DNA of 64,000 bases from Klugiella xanthotipulae (GCF_006716695.1 NZ_VFPN01000004.1:155104-219103), one strand, 5' to 3'; positions 1 to 9,007 are shown, counted from the first letter of the stretch. The notes: generated from the letters alone by a model not told the origin. A program made the numbers and translations.

Positions 1-1
1 C

Positions 2-1273
2 GATGTCGTCTGTGTCACGGTGTTGTCGGTGCTCTCTCTGCTCGTGACGCATCTGCGGCGGTCCCGGGTTATGCCCGCCACTCTGTCCCTGCGCTGGGTT
101 GTGCTGCTGAGGGCCGTGCTCAACGCCCCCTACCTGCTCCTTGTCCTGGTCTACGCGGTTATGGCTGCTCTCCCCGGGTTCTCGCCGGGGCCCGGGATGT
201 GGGTGGGTCTGCTCGGCGCGTTTTTCGCCGCCCAACCTCGCCAGGCGGAGGCGGAGCTGATGGCCCCCGGCGATGTTGTGGTGCGGGTCGTGCGCCGCCT
301 GGTCGTGGGGTACCTGTTGGCGTCGGCGGGCCTCCTTGTGGCGGCGGCCCTGACGGGTTTTTTTCGGGTGGTCACGAGTACCGGCTCGCGGGCACTCGGT
401 TTGGGCCTGTTTAACGGTGTTTTCTCGGCCCTCGCGGGGCTTCTCCTGCTCGCGGGTGTGCTCGTCCTGTGCCTGCTTGGATTGGTGCGAGCCGTGCGCC
501 GTGGCCGGGAGTCCCTGTGTCTTGCCGGGGCCGCGGCCGGGGTCATTGGAGTGGGTCTTGCGGTGGCGAGTAGCCTGACCAGTTCTACCCTGCTCACCCT
601 GGTTGAGTCGGGCCAGGAGGCGCGCACGGCCGTGTGGGGCTTTCCCGACCCCTCTTTCTGGGTTTTCGTGCCGCTCATCGCGCTCCTCACCGATCCCGCG
701 CTGCGCCGCACCTTCCCCCCGCTTGACGGGGCCGTGCGCTGGTTCGGTACGGCCGCCATTCTGCTTGCCGGCGGGATGGTCTATGGCGGATACCTGTGGG
801 CGAGCGTTATGTTCACTGTCGGCTGGGTCAACCTCGGGCCGCGGATGGCGGGGGACCGGGTGGCGGAGAACTTTCGAGACGGGATGGCCATCCTGGCTCT
901 CACCGGCGTGGCGTGGGGTCTCACCGCGGGTGCCCGCCGCGCGCTGCGCAGGCACCCGCGTACCTCCCGGGTGTGGGTGTTGGTGATGCTGGTTGCCGTT
1001 GCAGTGCTCGGCGTGCCGGTTGTGCTGCTGGGGGGCACTCTGCCGGGTCTTGAACTCAGCCAGCAGCAGCCGGTTTTCTACCTCGGGCTGCCGCTGCTGG
1101 TCGGTCTGATCCTGCTGGTTCCGCGGCCGGTACGCGACTATTACGCTGGACGAACTGCCACGCCGGTGACGGCCTCAGCCGTGACCACAGCCGTCTCCCG
1201 GCCCGCTCAGCTCCCCGCTACCTGGCGACCCGTGCCGCGATATCCGTCCGGTAGTGGCCGCCCTCCAGGGTGA
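2..1273 (+). CDS. Multi-pass membrane protein, 5' end outside window
   Basis: The reading frame is already open at base 2 and runs to a TGA at 1271-1273. The first visible start is a GTG at 20, but upstream codons continue in frame, so the true start probably lies outside the window. The product has about eight to nine hydrophobic membrane spans separated by short Arg-rich loops, then a hydrophilic Thr/Pro/Arg-rich tail of about 40 residues. I do not recognise the family and assign no function. Its last 56 bases overlap the 3' end of the convergent purD gene, so part of its C-terminal tail is encoded antisense to purD. Confidence 0.6.
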   Translation, partial: DVVCVTVLSVLSLLVTHLRRSRVMPATLSLRWVVLLRAVLNAPYLLLVLVYAVMAALPGFSPGPGMWVGLLGAFFAAQPRQAEAELMAPGDVVVRVVRRLVVGYLLASAGLLVAAALTGFFRVVTSTGSRALGLGLFNGVFSALAGLLLLAGVLVLCLLGLVRAVRRGRESLCLAGAAAGVIGVGLAVASSLTSSTLLTLVESGQEARTAVWGFPDPSFWVFVPLIALLTDPALRRTFPPLDGAVRWFGTAAILLAGGMVYGGYLWASVMFTVGWVNLGPRMAGDRVAENFRDGMAILALTGVAWGLTAGARRALRRHPRTSRVWVLVMLVAVAVLGVPVVLLGGTLPGLELSQQQPVFYLGLPLLVGLILLVPRPVRDYYAGRTATPVTASAVTTAVSRPAQLPATWRPVPRYPSGSGRPPG

Positions 1274-2468
1274 TGAGGTTCATCGCCCGGTAGGCGCGCT
1301 CGCGCGCCTCGGCAAAGCTGGGGGCCACGGCCACCACGTTGAGCACGCGTCCGCCGGTTGCCACGAGTGTGCCGTCGCTGTCCGCCGTTGCGGCGTGCAC
1401 CAGGTGTACGCCCTCCACGGCGGAGGCCGCGTCAAGCCCTCCCAGCGGGCGGCCCGTGACGGGGGCATCCGGGTAGTTTTCGCTTGCCAGCACAACCGTG
1501 ACGGCGACGTTGTCGGAGAAGGTGGGGGCGGGCATCCCCCCGAGGTGCCCGGTGGCCGCCGCGAGCAGCAGCGAACTCAGCGGCGTGACGAGGCGGGGCA
1601 GTACCACCTGCGTTTCTGGGTCGCCGAAGCGTGCGTTGAACTCGATCACGCGGGTGCCCGCCGCGGTGACGATCAGGCCGCAGTAGAGCAGGCCCACGAA
1701 GGGGGTGCCCTCGGCTTCCAGCTGGCGCACGGTGGGCAGCGCCACGGTGGCGACAACCTCGTTCACGAAACCGTCGGCCACCCAGGGGAGGGGGGAGTAC
1801 GCGCCCATGCCGCCCGTGTTGGGTCCGGTGTCGCCGTCGTTGATGCGTTTGTAGTCCTGCGCGGGGGAGAGCGGGAGCACATTGTGGCCGTCGGAGAGCA
1901 CAAAAAGTGACACCTCCTGGCCGTCCAGGAACTCCTCGATAAGCACGTTGCCGCGTGTGATCCAGTGGGCGGTGTGGTCGAGGGCCGCCTGGCGATCCCC
2001 GGTGACGAGCACACCCTTGCCCGCGGCGAGTCCGTCCGCCTTGACCACGTAGGGGGCTCCGAACTCGTCGAGCGCGGCGGCGGCGGCGGCGAGGTCGTGT
2101 ACGGAGCGGGCCTGGCCGGTGGGCACGCCCGCCGCGGCCATGATGCGTTTGGCAAACTCTTTACTGCCTTCCAGCGCTGCGGCGGCCCGATCCGGTCCAA
2201 AGACGGGGATGCCCGCCGCCCGCAGCGGGTCGGCCACCCCGGCCACGAGGGGGGCCTCCGGCCCGATCACGACGAGTTCGAAGCCCTCATCCACGGCAAA
2301 GTCGGTGACCAGTTGCGGGTTGTTGGCGTCCAGGGCGATCGTGGTGACGCTGCGAGCGATTCCGGCGTTGCCGGGCGCGCAGACGATCTCGTGGTCGGCA
2401 TCCTCGGCGAGCAGAGCGAGGATGATGGCGTGTTCGCGGGCACCGGGGCCAAGTACAAGAATTTTCAC
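1218..2468 (-). CDS. purD: Phosphoribosylamine--glycine ligase
   Basis: This ATP-grasp ligase joins 5-phosphoribosylamine and glycine to give GAR, the second step of de novo purine synthesis in the cytosol. Its 416 residues match the family length. Visible landmarks are the N-terminal MKILVLGPGAREHA nucleotide-binding motif, the SKEFAKRIMAAAGVPT segment, the VVKADGLAAGKGV ATP-grasp loop and GPNTGGMGAYSP. The start is a GTG; the overlapping upstream ATG is out of frame. The nearby purF and purM fit a dispersed purine gene cluster. The 3' end overlaps the convergent membrane protein gene. Confidence 0.96.
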   Translation of the reverse strand: MKILVLGPGAREHAIILALLAEDADHEIVCAPGNAGIARSVTTIALDANNPQLVTDFAVDEGFELVVIGPEAPLVAGVADPLRAAGIPVFGPDRAAAALEGSKEFAKRIMAAAGVPTGQARSVHDLAAAAAALDEFGAPYVVKADGLAAGKGVLVTGDRQAALDHTAHWITRGNVLIEEFLDGQEVSLFVLSDGHNVLPLSPAQDYKRINDGDTGPNTGGMGAYSPLPWVADGFVNEVVATVALPTVRQLEAEGTPFVGLLYCGLIVTAAGTRVIEFNARFGDPETQVVLPRLVTPLSSLLLAAATGHLGGMPAPTFSDNVAVTVVLASENYPDAPVTGRPLGGLDAASAVEGVHLVHAATADSDGTLVATGGRVLNVVAVAPSFAEARERAYRAMNLITLEGGHYRTDIAARVAR

Positions 2469-2554
2469 ATGCCCAGCCTATGCGATGAGCGTCGCCTCAC
2501 TCCCCGCCGAGGGGTGATCACCGCTCATGGCGACAGCCGCGTATCCGGCCCGCG

Positions 2555-2560
2555 TAGGCT
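2555..2560 (+). promoter_or_regulatory. Probable -10 element of a leaderless promoter
   Basis: TAGGCT lies 7 nt before the ATG at 2568, so transcription would start at or next to the start codon. No clear Shine-Dalgarno sequence precedes the ATG. The same spacing recurs before many genes in this window. Confidence 0.5.
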
Positions 2561-2567
2561 GGTGGAC

Positions 2568-2936
2568 ATGGCACGACGAGCGATCCCTGACAGCGACGGT
2601 ACGGCGGCCCTGCACGTGGTGACGGCGGGTTCGCCCACCCGCGACCAGATGGCGATGGCCGTGCGCTGGACCCTGCAACGGCTGGCCGAGGATGCCCCCG
2701 GCAACACCGTCGAGGTGCGGGTGCCGCCCTTCGGCGCGGTGCAGTGCGTTGAGGGCCCGAGACACACCCGAGGCACCCCACCCAATGTGGTCGAAATGGA
2801 TGCCGACACCTGGTGCGCCCTCTGGACTGGTAGCACCGCCTGGGCCGAGGCTCTTGCCCTGGGCCGAGTACACGCCTCGGGGCAGCGTGCCGACCTCACC
2901 GACTATCTGCCGGGGGATTCCGTCCGCCGAGGCTGA
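2568..2936 (+). CDS. Bacterial SCP-ortholog-like (sterol carrier family) protein
   Basis: A 122-residue protein resembling the small actinobacterial sterol-carrier-like family often found near purine genes. It has an N-terminal helical part (RDQMAMAVRWTLQRLAEDAPG), then VEVRVPPFGAVQCVEG and a C-terminal WCALWTGSTAWAEAL helix, as in SCP2-type folds. Ligand and cellular role are unknown. The open frame extends far upstream, but that part is antisense to purD. I chose the ATG at 2568 because it lies 7 nt after a TAGGCT -10 element and matches the family start. The gene is divergent from purD across 99 bp. Confidence 0.75.
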   Translation: MARRAIPDSDGTAALHVVTAGSPTRDQMAMAVRWTLQRLAEDAPGNTVEVRVPPFGAVQCVEGPRHTRGTPPNVVEMDADTWCALWTGSTAWAEALALGRVHASGQRADLTDYLPGDSVRRG

Positions 2937-2948
2937 CGGCGTTCGCGT

Positions 2949-2977
2949 TTAACGATCCGCCGCGGGCCTGAGACAAT
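2949..2977 (+). promoter_or_regulatory. Sigma-A-like promoter, leaderless
   Basis: TTAACG (2949-2954) and GACAAT (2972-2977) are separated by 17 bp, and GACAAT lies 7 nt before the ATG at 2985. This fits a leaderless transcript for the next gene and argues against the upstream in-frame ATG at 2976. Confidence 0.5.
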
Positions 2978-2984
2978 GGTGGGT

Positions 2985-3341
2985 ATGACAACTTCCACGC
3001 CGAGCGGGGCCGACGACAACCTGGATGCCGAGGGGGCCGCGGCGGAGCCCGTGACCGTCGAGACGGTTGAGGAGCGCGTGGTCGTTCGCCGTGCCGTCCG
3101 CTACCCCCGCCTGATGGTGCTGGGCGCGATTATCGGTGTGGTACTTGGCGGCATCGTTACCCTCCTGTTTCCGGTGGGTAAGGATTACACCCTCGGCCAG
3201 ATCCTCGGCTTCGTCTGCCTGGCCGCCGGCGTGATCGGCTTGGCACTTGGCGGGCTGCTGGCGCTCATCCTCGACCGCACGGTGGGGCGCCGACAGACGG
3301 AGACCGTGGCCCGGCGGGTCACGACGCACAACGCGGATTAG
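2985..3341 (+). CDS. Small two-TM membrane protein, function unknown
   Basis: A 118-residue protein with a hydrophilic acidic N-terminus (about 45 residues) and two membrane helices, LMVLGAIIGVVLGGIVTLLF and LGFVCLAAGVIGLALGGLLA, ending in a short basic tail. This architecture is common in Microbacteriaceae proteins of unknown function near purD/purF. The start at 2985 is preferred over 2976 because it lies 7 nt behind a good -10 hexamer. It may be co-located with the SCP-like gene but has its own promoter. Confidence 0.7.
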   Translation: MTTSTPSGADDNLDAEGAAAEPVTVETVEERVVVRRAVRYPRLMVLGAIIGVVLGGIVTLLFPVGKDYTLGQILGFVCLAAGVIGLALGGLLALILDRTVGRRQTETVARRVTTHNAD

Positions 3342-3594
3342 GGCGGCTGGGGGGCCGTAGCGATCCGGCGGCGCGGGCACCGTGTCTGCCCCCCATCCTG
3401 GGCCTTGCCCAAATGGGTCGTGGACTATACCTTTTGAGGTCGAATATCACCCCTCCGGGATATCCGTTGGTCACCCTGACTATGATGGGCAGACAGTATC
3501 CACACCTCAGCGACGAGGTTCCGCGGTGGCATCACCCGATATTCTCGGGCACCGCGCCCCTCCCCGCTGGGCCCCACGTCCGAGCGGAGGCATC

Positions 3595-4572
3595 GTGCAC
3601 CCGGCACCCCCCGAGCAACTGCTCATCCACACGAGCGACCCCGATGAGGCGTGTGCTCGACTCAGCAATATCTACTGTGAGCACCGGCTGAGTGTCACGC
3701 CCGGTTCGGGGCCGTTTGCGGCCAGGCAGACGGCCGGTAGTATCCCGGGCCTGCGTCTCTTTGAGCTGGGTTTCGGTGGGGCCGACACCGAGATCGACTC
3801 GCAGCCATTCGATGACTTTGTTCTCGTGTCTCGACCACTGCGCGGGCGGTTTTCGGTGGTTTCCTCGGATGCGGGTGGTGTGCGCGTGTCGAGCGATGCC
3901 CTCGTGATGGACCCCTACGCCTCCTACCGCCTGGGCTGGCACGAGGGGTGCGCGGTGTGGAATATGGCGTTTGATCGTGAGCGGTTTGAGGCTGTCGCCG
4001 CCGAATTGCGCGGATACGAGACGCCGCGCCGCCTCACATTTGCTCTCGGTCCCAGCGGCTCTCCGACGCAGCGGGAGGCCTGGGCCGGGGTGAGCCGGTT
4101 TCTGTACGAGCAGGTGGGGCCGGGATCCGCGGTGCGGCTTGCCCCGCTGGCCCGCGCCCAACTGGTGCGGCTCGCCATCGCCACGCTGCTCGATGCGTAT
4201 CCCAACAGCTCGCACGCCGATGAACCCGCGGGTGGCACATCCCCCGGGCTACCGGCTCTCCGGCGGGCCATCGCCTTTATCGAGTCGCGGGCAGAGGACC
4301 CCATCGGGCTGCGCGAGATTGCGGAGGCCGCCCGGCTCAGCCCCCGCGGCCTCCAGCTGGCCTTCCGTCGCTTCGAGGACACCACCCCCCTCGCCTTCCT
4401 CCGGGAGACTCGCCTGCGCCGAGCGCACGTCGAGCTGGCGGGGGCGAACCCGGCGACGACGACGGTTACGGAGGTGGCCTCGCGCTGGGGTTTTGTGCAC
4501 CTGGGCCGGTTTGCGGTCGAACACCGTCGGGTTTTTGGCCTCACCCCCAGTGAGGTACTACGGGGTGCCTAA
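3595..4572 (+). CDS. AraC-family transcriptional regulator
   Basis: A DNA-binding regulator with a C-terminal AraC/XylS double helix-turn-helix (about the last 100 residues: RAIAFIESRAEDPIGLREIA, LSPRGLQLAFRRFEDTTPLAFL, VASRWGFVHLGRFAVEHR). The N-terminal beta-rich domain resembles the AraC_binding_2 ligand or dimerisation domain. The ligand and targets cannot be read from sequence. The frame is open from 3382, but I chose the GTG at 3595 (325 residues) because GGAGG lies just upstream at 3586-3590 and family similarity starts there. That spacer is short (4 nt), so a start near 3525 remains possible. The gene stands alone; the next gene has its own AT-rich promoter region. Confidence 0.88.
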   Translation: MHPAPPEQLLIHTSDPDEACARLSNIYCEHRLSVTPGSGPFAARQTAGSIPGLRLFELGFGGADTEIDSQPFDDFVLVSRPLRGRFSVVSSDAGGVRVSSDALVMDPYASYRLGWHEGCAVWNMAFDRERFEAVAAELRGYETPRRLTFALGPSGSPTQREAWAGVSRFLYEQVGPGSAVRLAPLARAQLVRLAIATLLDAYPNSSHADEPAGGTSPGLPALRRAIAFIESRAEDPIGLREIAEAARLSPRGLQLAFRRFEDTTPLAFLRETRLRRAHVELAGANPATTTVTEVASRWGFVHLGRFAVEHRRVFGLTPSEVLRGA

Positions 4573-4603
4573 GATGTTCCGCTCTGCCCCCACGCATCCA
4601 CAC

Positions 4604-4680
4604 TTTAATACCTGATTAAAGTGATTTTCTGTATATCAACGATTGTATAAAAAATTATAAGTTTATTTATGGTATTCTTT
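4604..4680. promoter_or_regulatory. AT-rich promoter region of the Cys-rich protein gene
   Basis: About 75 bp of strikingly A/T-rich DNA in a GC-rich window, with several TATAAA/TATTTA-like stretches and a TATTCT (4673-4678) that could be a -10. It directly precedes the small secreted protein and may act as a promoter with UP-like or xenogeneic-silencer-binding character. Confidence 0.4.
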
Positions 4681-4768
4681 CCCAGCTCAGCAAGGTTGGT
4701 GACACGGTGTCGTCTCCCACCCCCCGGTCCACTGGCCGCTCGACGTGGGTGCGGCCAGAAAGGAAAAT

Positions 4769-5179
4769 ATGTTCAGGAAAGCAGTAATGACCGTCGCAAC
4801 CTGCGTGCTCGCCGGAGGACTTGTTCTGGGCGGAACCGCCGCGGGTGCGTTTGCCTCGGGCGGTCACTCCGGGTCGGAAAAGTCCAGTTCAGGATCGAGC
4901 TGCAGCTCGGGGAAGGGCAGCCACTCGGGGAAGGGCAACAACTCGAACTCGTGCGGTTCCTGCGGCTCCACGACCAGCTGCGATTCGTGCGGGTCCACCG
5001 AGTGTGAGTCCTGCACCGAGTGCGAGTCGTGCGGCTCCACGTCGTGCGGCTCCACCGATAAGGGGTCGAAGGGCCACGACAAGGATTCGAAGAAGAACCA
5101 CGACAAAGACCACAGGGACTCGAAGGGTCACGATCACACCAAGAAAGACGCCAAGGGCAACAAAAAGGGCGGCTGCTAA
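4769..5179 (+). CDS. Secreted Cys/Ser/Gly-rich mini-protein with Lys/His/Asp tail
   Basis: A 136-residue protein with a clear Sec signal peptide (MFRKAVMTVATCVLAGGLVL, cleavage near AFASG). Next is a low-complexity region of Ser, Gly and Cys carrying repeated CGS / CES units with CxxC spacing (about residues 55-90), and then a charged tail of repeated KGHDKDSKK-type units. No catalytic domain is visible. The dense CxxC motifs and His/Asp-rich tail suggest metal binding or disulfide cross-linking outside the cell, but this is inference. The start is the ATG at 4769, 5-9 nt after AAAGGA; the longer frame from 4745 has no ribosome site. A strong terminator follows, so the gene is monocistronic. 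Confidence 0.7.
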   Translation: MFRKAVMTVATCVLAGGLVLGGTAAGAFASGGHSGSEKSSSGSSCSSGKGSHSGKGNNSNSCGSCGSTTSCDSCGSTECESCTECESCGSTSCGSTDKGSKGHDKDSKKNHDKDHRDSKGHDHTKKDAKGNKKGGC

Positions 5180-5193
5180 GCATCACCCCTCCG

Positions 5194-5235
5194 CGTTGGG
5201 GCGGGATGATCCCCTCGGATCATTCCGCCCCAACG
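5194..5235. terminator. Bidirectional hairpin terminator
   Basis: A 19-bp stem (5194-5212 with 5217-5235, one G-T wobble) closes a CCTC loop and is followed by TTT. It sits between the Cys-rich protein gene and the convergent aldehyde dehydrogenase gene. Confidence 0.85.
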
Positions 5236-5259
5236 TTTCCGGGTGTTAATCGGCCCCCG

Positions 5260-6738
5260 CTACACCCGCGGTGCGGGAACCTCCTCGGCCAGGACGATTG
5301 ACTTCATCTGCGAGTACATGTTGAGGGTGTCCGCGCAGAACTCGCGGCCGATCCCGCTCTCCTTGTAACCGCCAAACGGCGACCCCGCCACCAGGTTCAC
5401 GTACTGGTTGACCCAGACGGACCCCGCCTGGAGCCGGTCGGCGGTGCGCATCGCGTTCGTCAGGTTACTCGTGTAGATACCCGAGGCCAGGCCGTAGGGG
5501 ATGTCGTTGGCCTGCTCGATCATGCTGTCAACATCCTTCCACCGGATGATCGAGAGCACCGGCCCGAAGATCTCCTCCTGCGCGATGCGGGTGTTGTTGT
5601 CGGTCTCGAAAATGGTCGGCTCGATGAAGTAGCCGTGCTCATTGCCGGGGACCACCCGGCGGCCACCGCCCGTGAGAAGATTGGCCTCGGCCTTCCCCGT
5701 GTCGATGTAGTTGAGCACCCGGGTGCCCTGAGCCTCCGAGACGAGGCAGCCGAGCGCCGTGGTCGGGTCGCTGGGTGAACCCACCGTCATGCTCTCAAAT
5801 GTGCGCGTCAGCCGACCGGTGAATTCGGTGTAGAGGTCGTCGTGCACGAAGAGGCGGGTCCCCGCGAGGCAGGACTGGCCGTTGCAGTAGGTCGCGGCAA
5901 AAGCGGCGTCGGCGACCACGGCATCCATATTCTCGATGTCGGGGAACACGATGTTGGGGCTCTTTCCGCCCAGCTCCAACGAGACCGGCACGAGTCGTTC
6001 GGCGCCCGCGAGGGCCACCATCCGACCCACCGAGGGCGAGCCGGTGAAGGCCAGCTTGGCGACATCCGGATGCGCGGTGAGGGCTGCACCCGCCTCCTCG
6101 CCCAGCCCGGTGACCACGTTGACCACCCCGGCGGGGAAGATCTTGGCGAGGGCCGTGCACAGCTCCAGTGTGGATAGTGACGCGTTCTCGTCGGGTTTCA
6201 GTACGACGGTGTTGCCCGCGGCGAGCGCCGGGGCAATCTTGAAGCTGACCATGATGGCGGGCACATTCCAGGGGATGATCTGGCCGACCACGCCGATGGG
6301 CTCGCGTTTGGTGAGCGCCCAGCCACCCGGCACGGAGTGGTTCGCTCCCTCGTGGGTGAGGATCGCCCCGGCGAAGAAGCGGTACTGCTCCACGGCGGTG
6401 ATGTGGTCGTGCGGGGTCTGGTTGATGGGGCGACCGATGTCGGCGGCGTCGATGGCGGCGAGGCGGTCCAGGTTGGCTTCGACCCAGTCAGCCAGGCGGT
6501 TGAGCATCCGGGAGCGTTCCTCGTGGCGGGTCGCGGCCCACGCGGGGAAGGCGCGTTTGGCGGCGGCCACGGCGGCGTTGATGTCCTCGGCACCGCCGCG
6601 GGAGATGGTGGCCAGCACCTCGCCGGTTGCGGCGTTGACCGCCTCGAAGGCTGCGGTTGCTGCTGACTGGAAGCGGCCGTCGATGAGGCTGTCGTAGTGG
6701 GATTGGAGGCCGAGTGCGGAGGACGTCGTTGTCATCAT
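5260..6738 (-). CDS. NAD(P)+-dependent aldehyde dehydrogenase
   Basis: A classic 492-residue ALDH oxidising an aldehyde to a carboxylate in the cytosol. Family landmarks in order: VGQIIPWNVPAIM, KPDENASLSTLELC, FTGSPSVGRMV (cofactor loop), the general-base Glu in LELGGKSPN, the catalytic Cys in NGQSCLAGTR, and EIFGPVLSI near the end. The substrate is uncertain; the family includes betaine-aldehyde, phenylacetaldehyde and general aliphatic enzymes. AAAGG precedes the ATG pair at 6738/6735. No partner gene (alcohol dehydrogenase, amine oxidase) is adjacent, so context does not help. Confidence 0.93.
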   Translation of the reverse strand: MMTTTSSALGLQSHYDSLIDGRFQSAATAAFEAVNAATGEVLATISRGGAEDINAAVAAAKRAFPAWAATRHEERSRMLNRLADWVEANLDRLAAIDAADIGRPINQTPHDHITAVEQYRFFAGAILTHEGANHSVPGGWALTKREPIGVVGQIIPWNVPAIMVSFKIAPALAAGNTVVLKPDENASLSTLELCTALAKIFPAGVVNVVTGLGEEAGAALTAHPDVAKLAFTGSPSVGRMVALAGAERLVPVSLELGGKSPNIVFPDIENMDAVVADAAFAATYCNGQSCLAGTRLFVHDDLYTEFTGRLTRTFESMTVGSPSDPTTALGCLVSEAQGTRVLNYIDTGKAEANLLTGGGRRVVPGNEHGYFIEPTIFETDNNTRIAQEEIFGPVLSIIRWKDVDSMIEQANDIPYGLASGIYTSNLTNAMRTADRLQAGSVWVNQYVNLVAGSPFGGYKESGIGREFCADTLNMYSQMKSIVLAEEVPAPRV

Positions 6739-6857
6739 GGGGGTGATGCCTTTCGGTGTGAAAACGGGATGATTCCACCCTAGAAATCCCGCAACCGCCC
6801 GGCTATCCGCTGAGCGCAGCGGCTATCCGCGCGGCGAACGGACACCGTGGTGGGACC

Positions 6858-7886
6858 CTAGCTGTCGGACCCGTTGTCCCATTCCAGCGTGACGTGGCCC
6901 CGAGCGTCGGGGAGGAGAATGCCCTGGAGATCAACCTCCACAGTTTCCGTGGTGCCGTTGCGTGTGAATGAGACCCGGTAGGGGGCATCGAAGCGCCACT
7001 GGTCGGCTGGTGTGATGCGTTCGGAAACCGGTCTTTCGGTCCAGGTAGCCGTTCCGGCGCTGATGCTGCCCTGATCGCCATTCACCTGGCTCGTGATTTC
7101 CTCCGGGCAGGTCGCGCCCGTAAACCCGGTTGCGCTGCAGCTGTTGATGACTTTCGTGAGTGCCGTGTCGAACTCGTCGGCCACACCCTCACGCAGCACG
7201 GGCTGGGGTGAGAGTGCGGTCGTGTGTGTTCCCGCAGACGGTGGTGCGCTCTGCGTCAATTGGTCGCTATTGACGGGGAACTCTACCTCGAAGGGTGAGC
7301 CCTTTCCGCCATCGGCGTCGAGGGTGCCAAACCCATCCGGATCCACATACTCAAAGCTGTAAATGCCGGGCAGAGCGGTTACGGTCTGCTCTTTCGCAAA
7401 ATCTGTGGTCTGTAGGCTGCCGTTGATCGTCAAGAATCCGGGAGCCTCGCTCGGAAAGATTGAGAGGCGACTGTGTAGCCATCCGGAGATGAGCGGCTTG
7501 CCCTCGGTCTCCTCGCTCACGGATACCGTGATGCTGCGCTTGGTATCAGCGGTTCCGATCACGTAGTCAACGTTTACGTACCAGAGTCCGGGCTCGAACT
7601 CGTATGTGTTTCCCACCGTGGCCTGTGTGGGGCGCGCGACGACGTCGGCGTAAAAGCTGTTATCGAGAAAATCGGATGTGTCCGCGGTGATCTCAGCGTC
7701 ATCAGCCAAGAGGGGGCGGACGCCCTCGGCGTTACCGCTGGCAAGGAGGTCGAAGAACTCTGTGACAACGTTTGCCGCCCGGTCTTCCGCGGTTGCGGGT
7801 GTGCAACCCGATGCAACGAGGGGGATCGCCAGGACCGCCCCAACTGTCGCACCGCGGAACCAGCGAGACCGGCGTAAAAAGTGCAT
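6858..7886 (-). CDS. Lipoprotein, last gene of the WXG100 operon (paralog 1)
   Basis: A 342-residue predicted lipoprotein with a signal peptide ending in a VASGC lipobox (Cys28). Downstream is AEDRAANVVTEFFDLLASGN, a short helical segment resembling small NTF2-like modules, followed by beta-rich domains containing LPGIYSFEYVDPDG. It is a clear paralog of the preceding gene (7985-9007), sharing AEDRA.xVVTEFFDLL, FYAD..ARPT.ATV and LPGIY.FEYVDPDG.GTLD. I chose the ATG at 7886 because AAGGA lies 8 nt upstream; the alternative ATG at 7895 abuts that site. Function is unknown; its position after ESX-type genes suggests a cell-envelope partner. Confidence 0.75.
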   Translation of the reverse strand: MHFLRRSRWFRGATVGAVLAIPLVASGCTPATAEDRAANVVTEFFDLLASGNAEGVRPLLADDAEITADTSDFLDNSFYADVVARPTQATVGNTYEFEPGLWYVNVDYVIGTADTKRSITVSVSEETEGKPLISGWLHSRLSIFPSEAPGFLTINGSLQTTDFAKEQTVTALPGIYSFEYVDPDGFGTLDADGGKGSPFEVEFPVNSDQLTQSAPPSAGTHTTALSPQPVLREGVADEFDTALTKVINSCSATGFTGATCPEEITSQVNGDQGSISAGTATWTERPVSERITPADQWRFDAPYRVSFTRNGTTETVEVDLQGILLPDARGHVTLEWDNGSDS

Positions 7887-7984
7887 GTTATTCATCCTTA
7901 ACTGAGGTTGGCGCCTGGCCATTTTCCATCTACCCGGGTGAGCCTTTGTGAAGATTCGGGCGCTGGATGACGCTGGTCAGCCCT

Positions 7985-9007
7985 CTAACCTGCATCATCG
8001 AATGCCAGCGTAGGTTCACCGTGACTGTCTGGCACCAGCGCCCCCGTGACGTCAACGGTCACCGATGAGTTCATCCCCCCGCGCGTGAAGTGAATCCTGT
8101 AGCGGGCCGCAAACCGCCACTCGCCGCCCGGCACAATGAGTTCCACGGTGTAATCCTGCCAGGTGACGGACCCGGCGTCCGGGGCCCCGCCGTCGGCGTT
8201 CACCTGAGCGATGATCGGATCCGGGCAGGCATCACCCGTGAGGTTCTGCTCGGCGCAGTTCGTTCTCATGTCGGCGAGTTCGTTCGTGACGGTTGTTGTT
8301 GCCTTTTTCGTCAGTCGAGGGCTCGGGGTGATCTGCCCGCTCGTCGAGGTCACCCCGGCGGGGATGTTAGCGGCGAGCTGAGCTCCCTCCACCGGAAACT
8401 CGATATCAAAAGGTTCGGTTTTCTGCCCGTCCGGATCAAGGGTGCCCCAGCCGTCCGGGTCAACATACTCGAAGGTGTAGATGCCGGGGAGGGCTACAAC
8501 GGTTTGAACCTTGCTCAGCGGGGGTGTGCGGTAGGATCCGTTGATCTCGAAGACACCCGGGGCCTTCACCTCCGGTATCGTGAGGTCCTCGCGTCGCCAG
8601 CTGGAGATCTGTGACTGCCCGTCCTCCTCGACAACGGCGACCTTCATCGTGCGCGCTTCGCCACCATCCCCCAGCAGATAATCCACAGTGACGTAGATCA
8701 GGCCGGGTTTGTACTGACCGCTCATGACGACGGTGGCCTCGGTAGGGCGGGCAATCGCATCCGCGTAGAAGTCACTGTCAAGCAGCTCCGAATCACCCGC
8801 ACGGAGGGGGGAGTTCTCTGCCAGCAACGGAAGGATGTTCTCCGTGTCGCCGCTCTCGAGGAGGTCAAAGAACTCTGTCACGACCGCGGAAGCCCGGTCC
8901 TCAGCACTGGCGGGCAGGAACGCGCACCCCGAGAGAAATAGTGCAGCACCGCACAAAAGCCCCAGCGCTGCTCCACGGTTTAACCGTGGCGCGGGTGATT
9001 TAAACAT
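7985..9007 (-). CDS. Lipoprotein, WXG100 operon (paralog 2)
   Basis: A 340-residue lipoprotein with lipobox FLSGC (Cys28) and the same domain order as its downstream paralog: an N-terminal AEDRASAVVTEFFDLLESGD helix pair, a central beta domain with LPGIYTFEYVDPDGWGTLD, and a C-terminal domain with a Cys pair (TNCAEQNLTGDACPD). The corresponding Cys pair is conserved in the paralog, suggesting an extracytoplasmic disulfide. GGAGGT precedes the ATG at 9007. It starts 29 bp after the coiled-coil gene, so it is very probably co-transcribed with the ESX-like genes. Confidence 0.75.
   Translation of the reverse strand: MFKSPAPRLNRGAALGLLCGAALFLSGCAFLPASAEDRASAVVTEFFDLLESGDTENILPLLAENSPLRAGDSELLDSDFYADAIARPTEATVVMSGQYKPGLIYVTVDYLLGDGGEARTMKVAVVEEDGQSQISSWRREDLTIPEVKAPGVFEINGSYRTPPLSKVQTVVALPGIYTFEYVDPDGWGTLDPDGQKTEPFDIEFPVEGAQLAANIPAGVTSTSGQITPSPRLTKKATTTVTNELADMRTNCAEQNLTGDACPDPIIAQVNADGGAPDAGSVTWQDYTVELIVPGGEWRFAARYRIHFTRGGMNSSVTVDVTGALVPDSHGEPTLAFDDAG

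Noticed and set aside
1965..2567. Upstream extension of the SCP-like frame
   Set aside because: It is antisense to purD and lies before the -10 that predicts the ATG at 2568.
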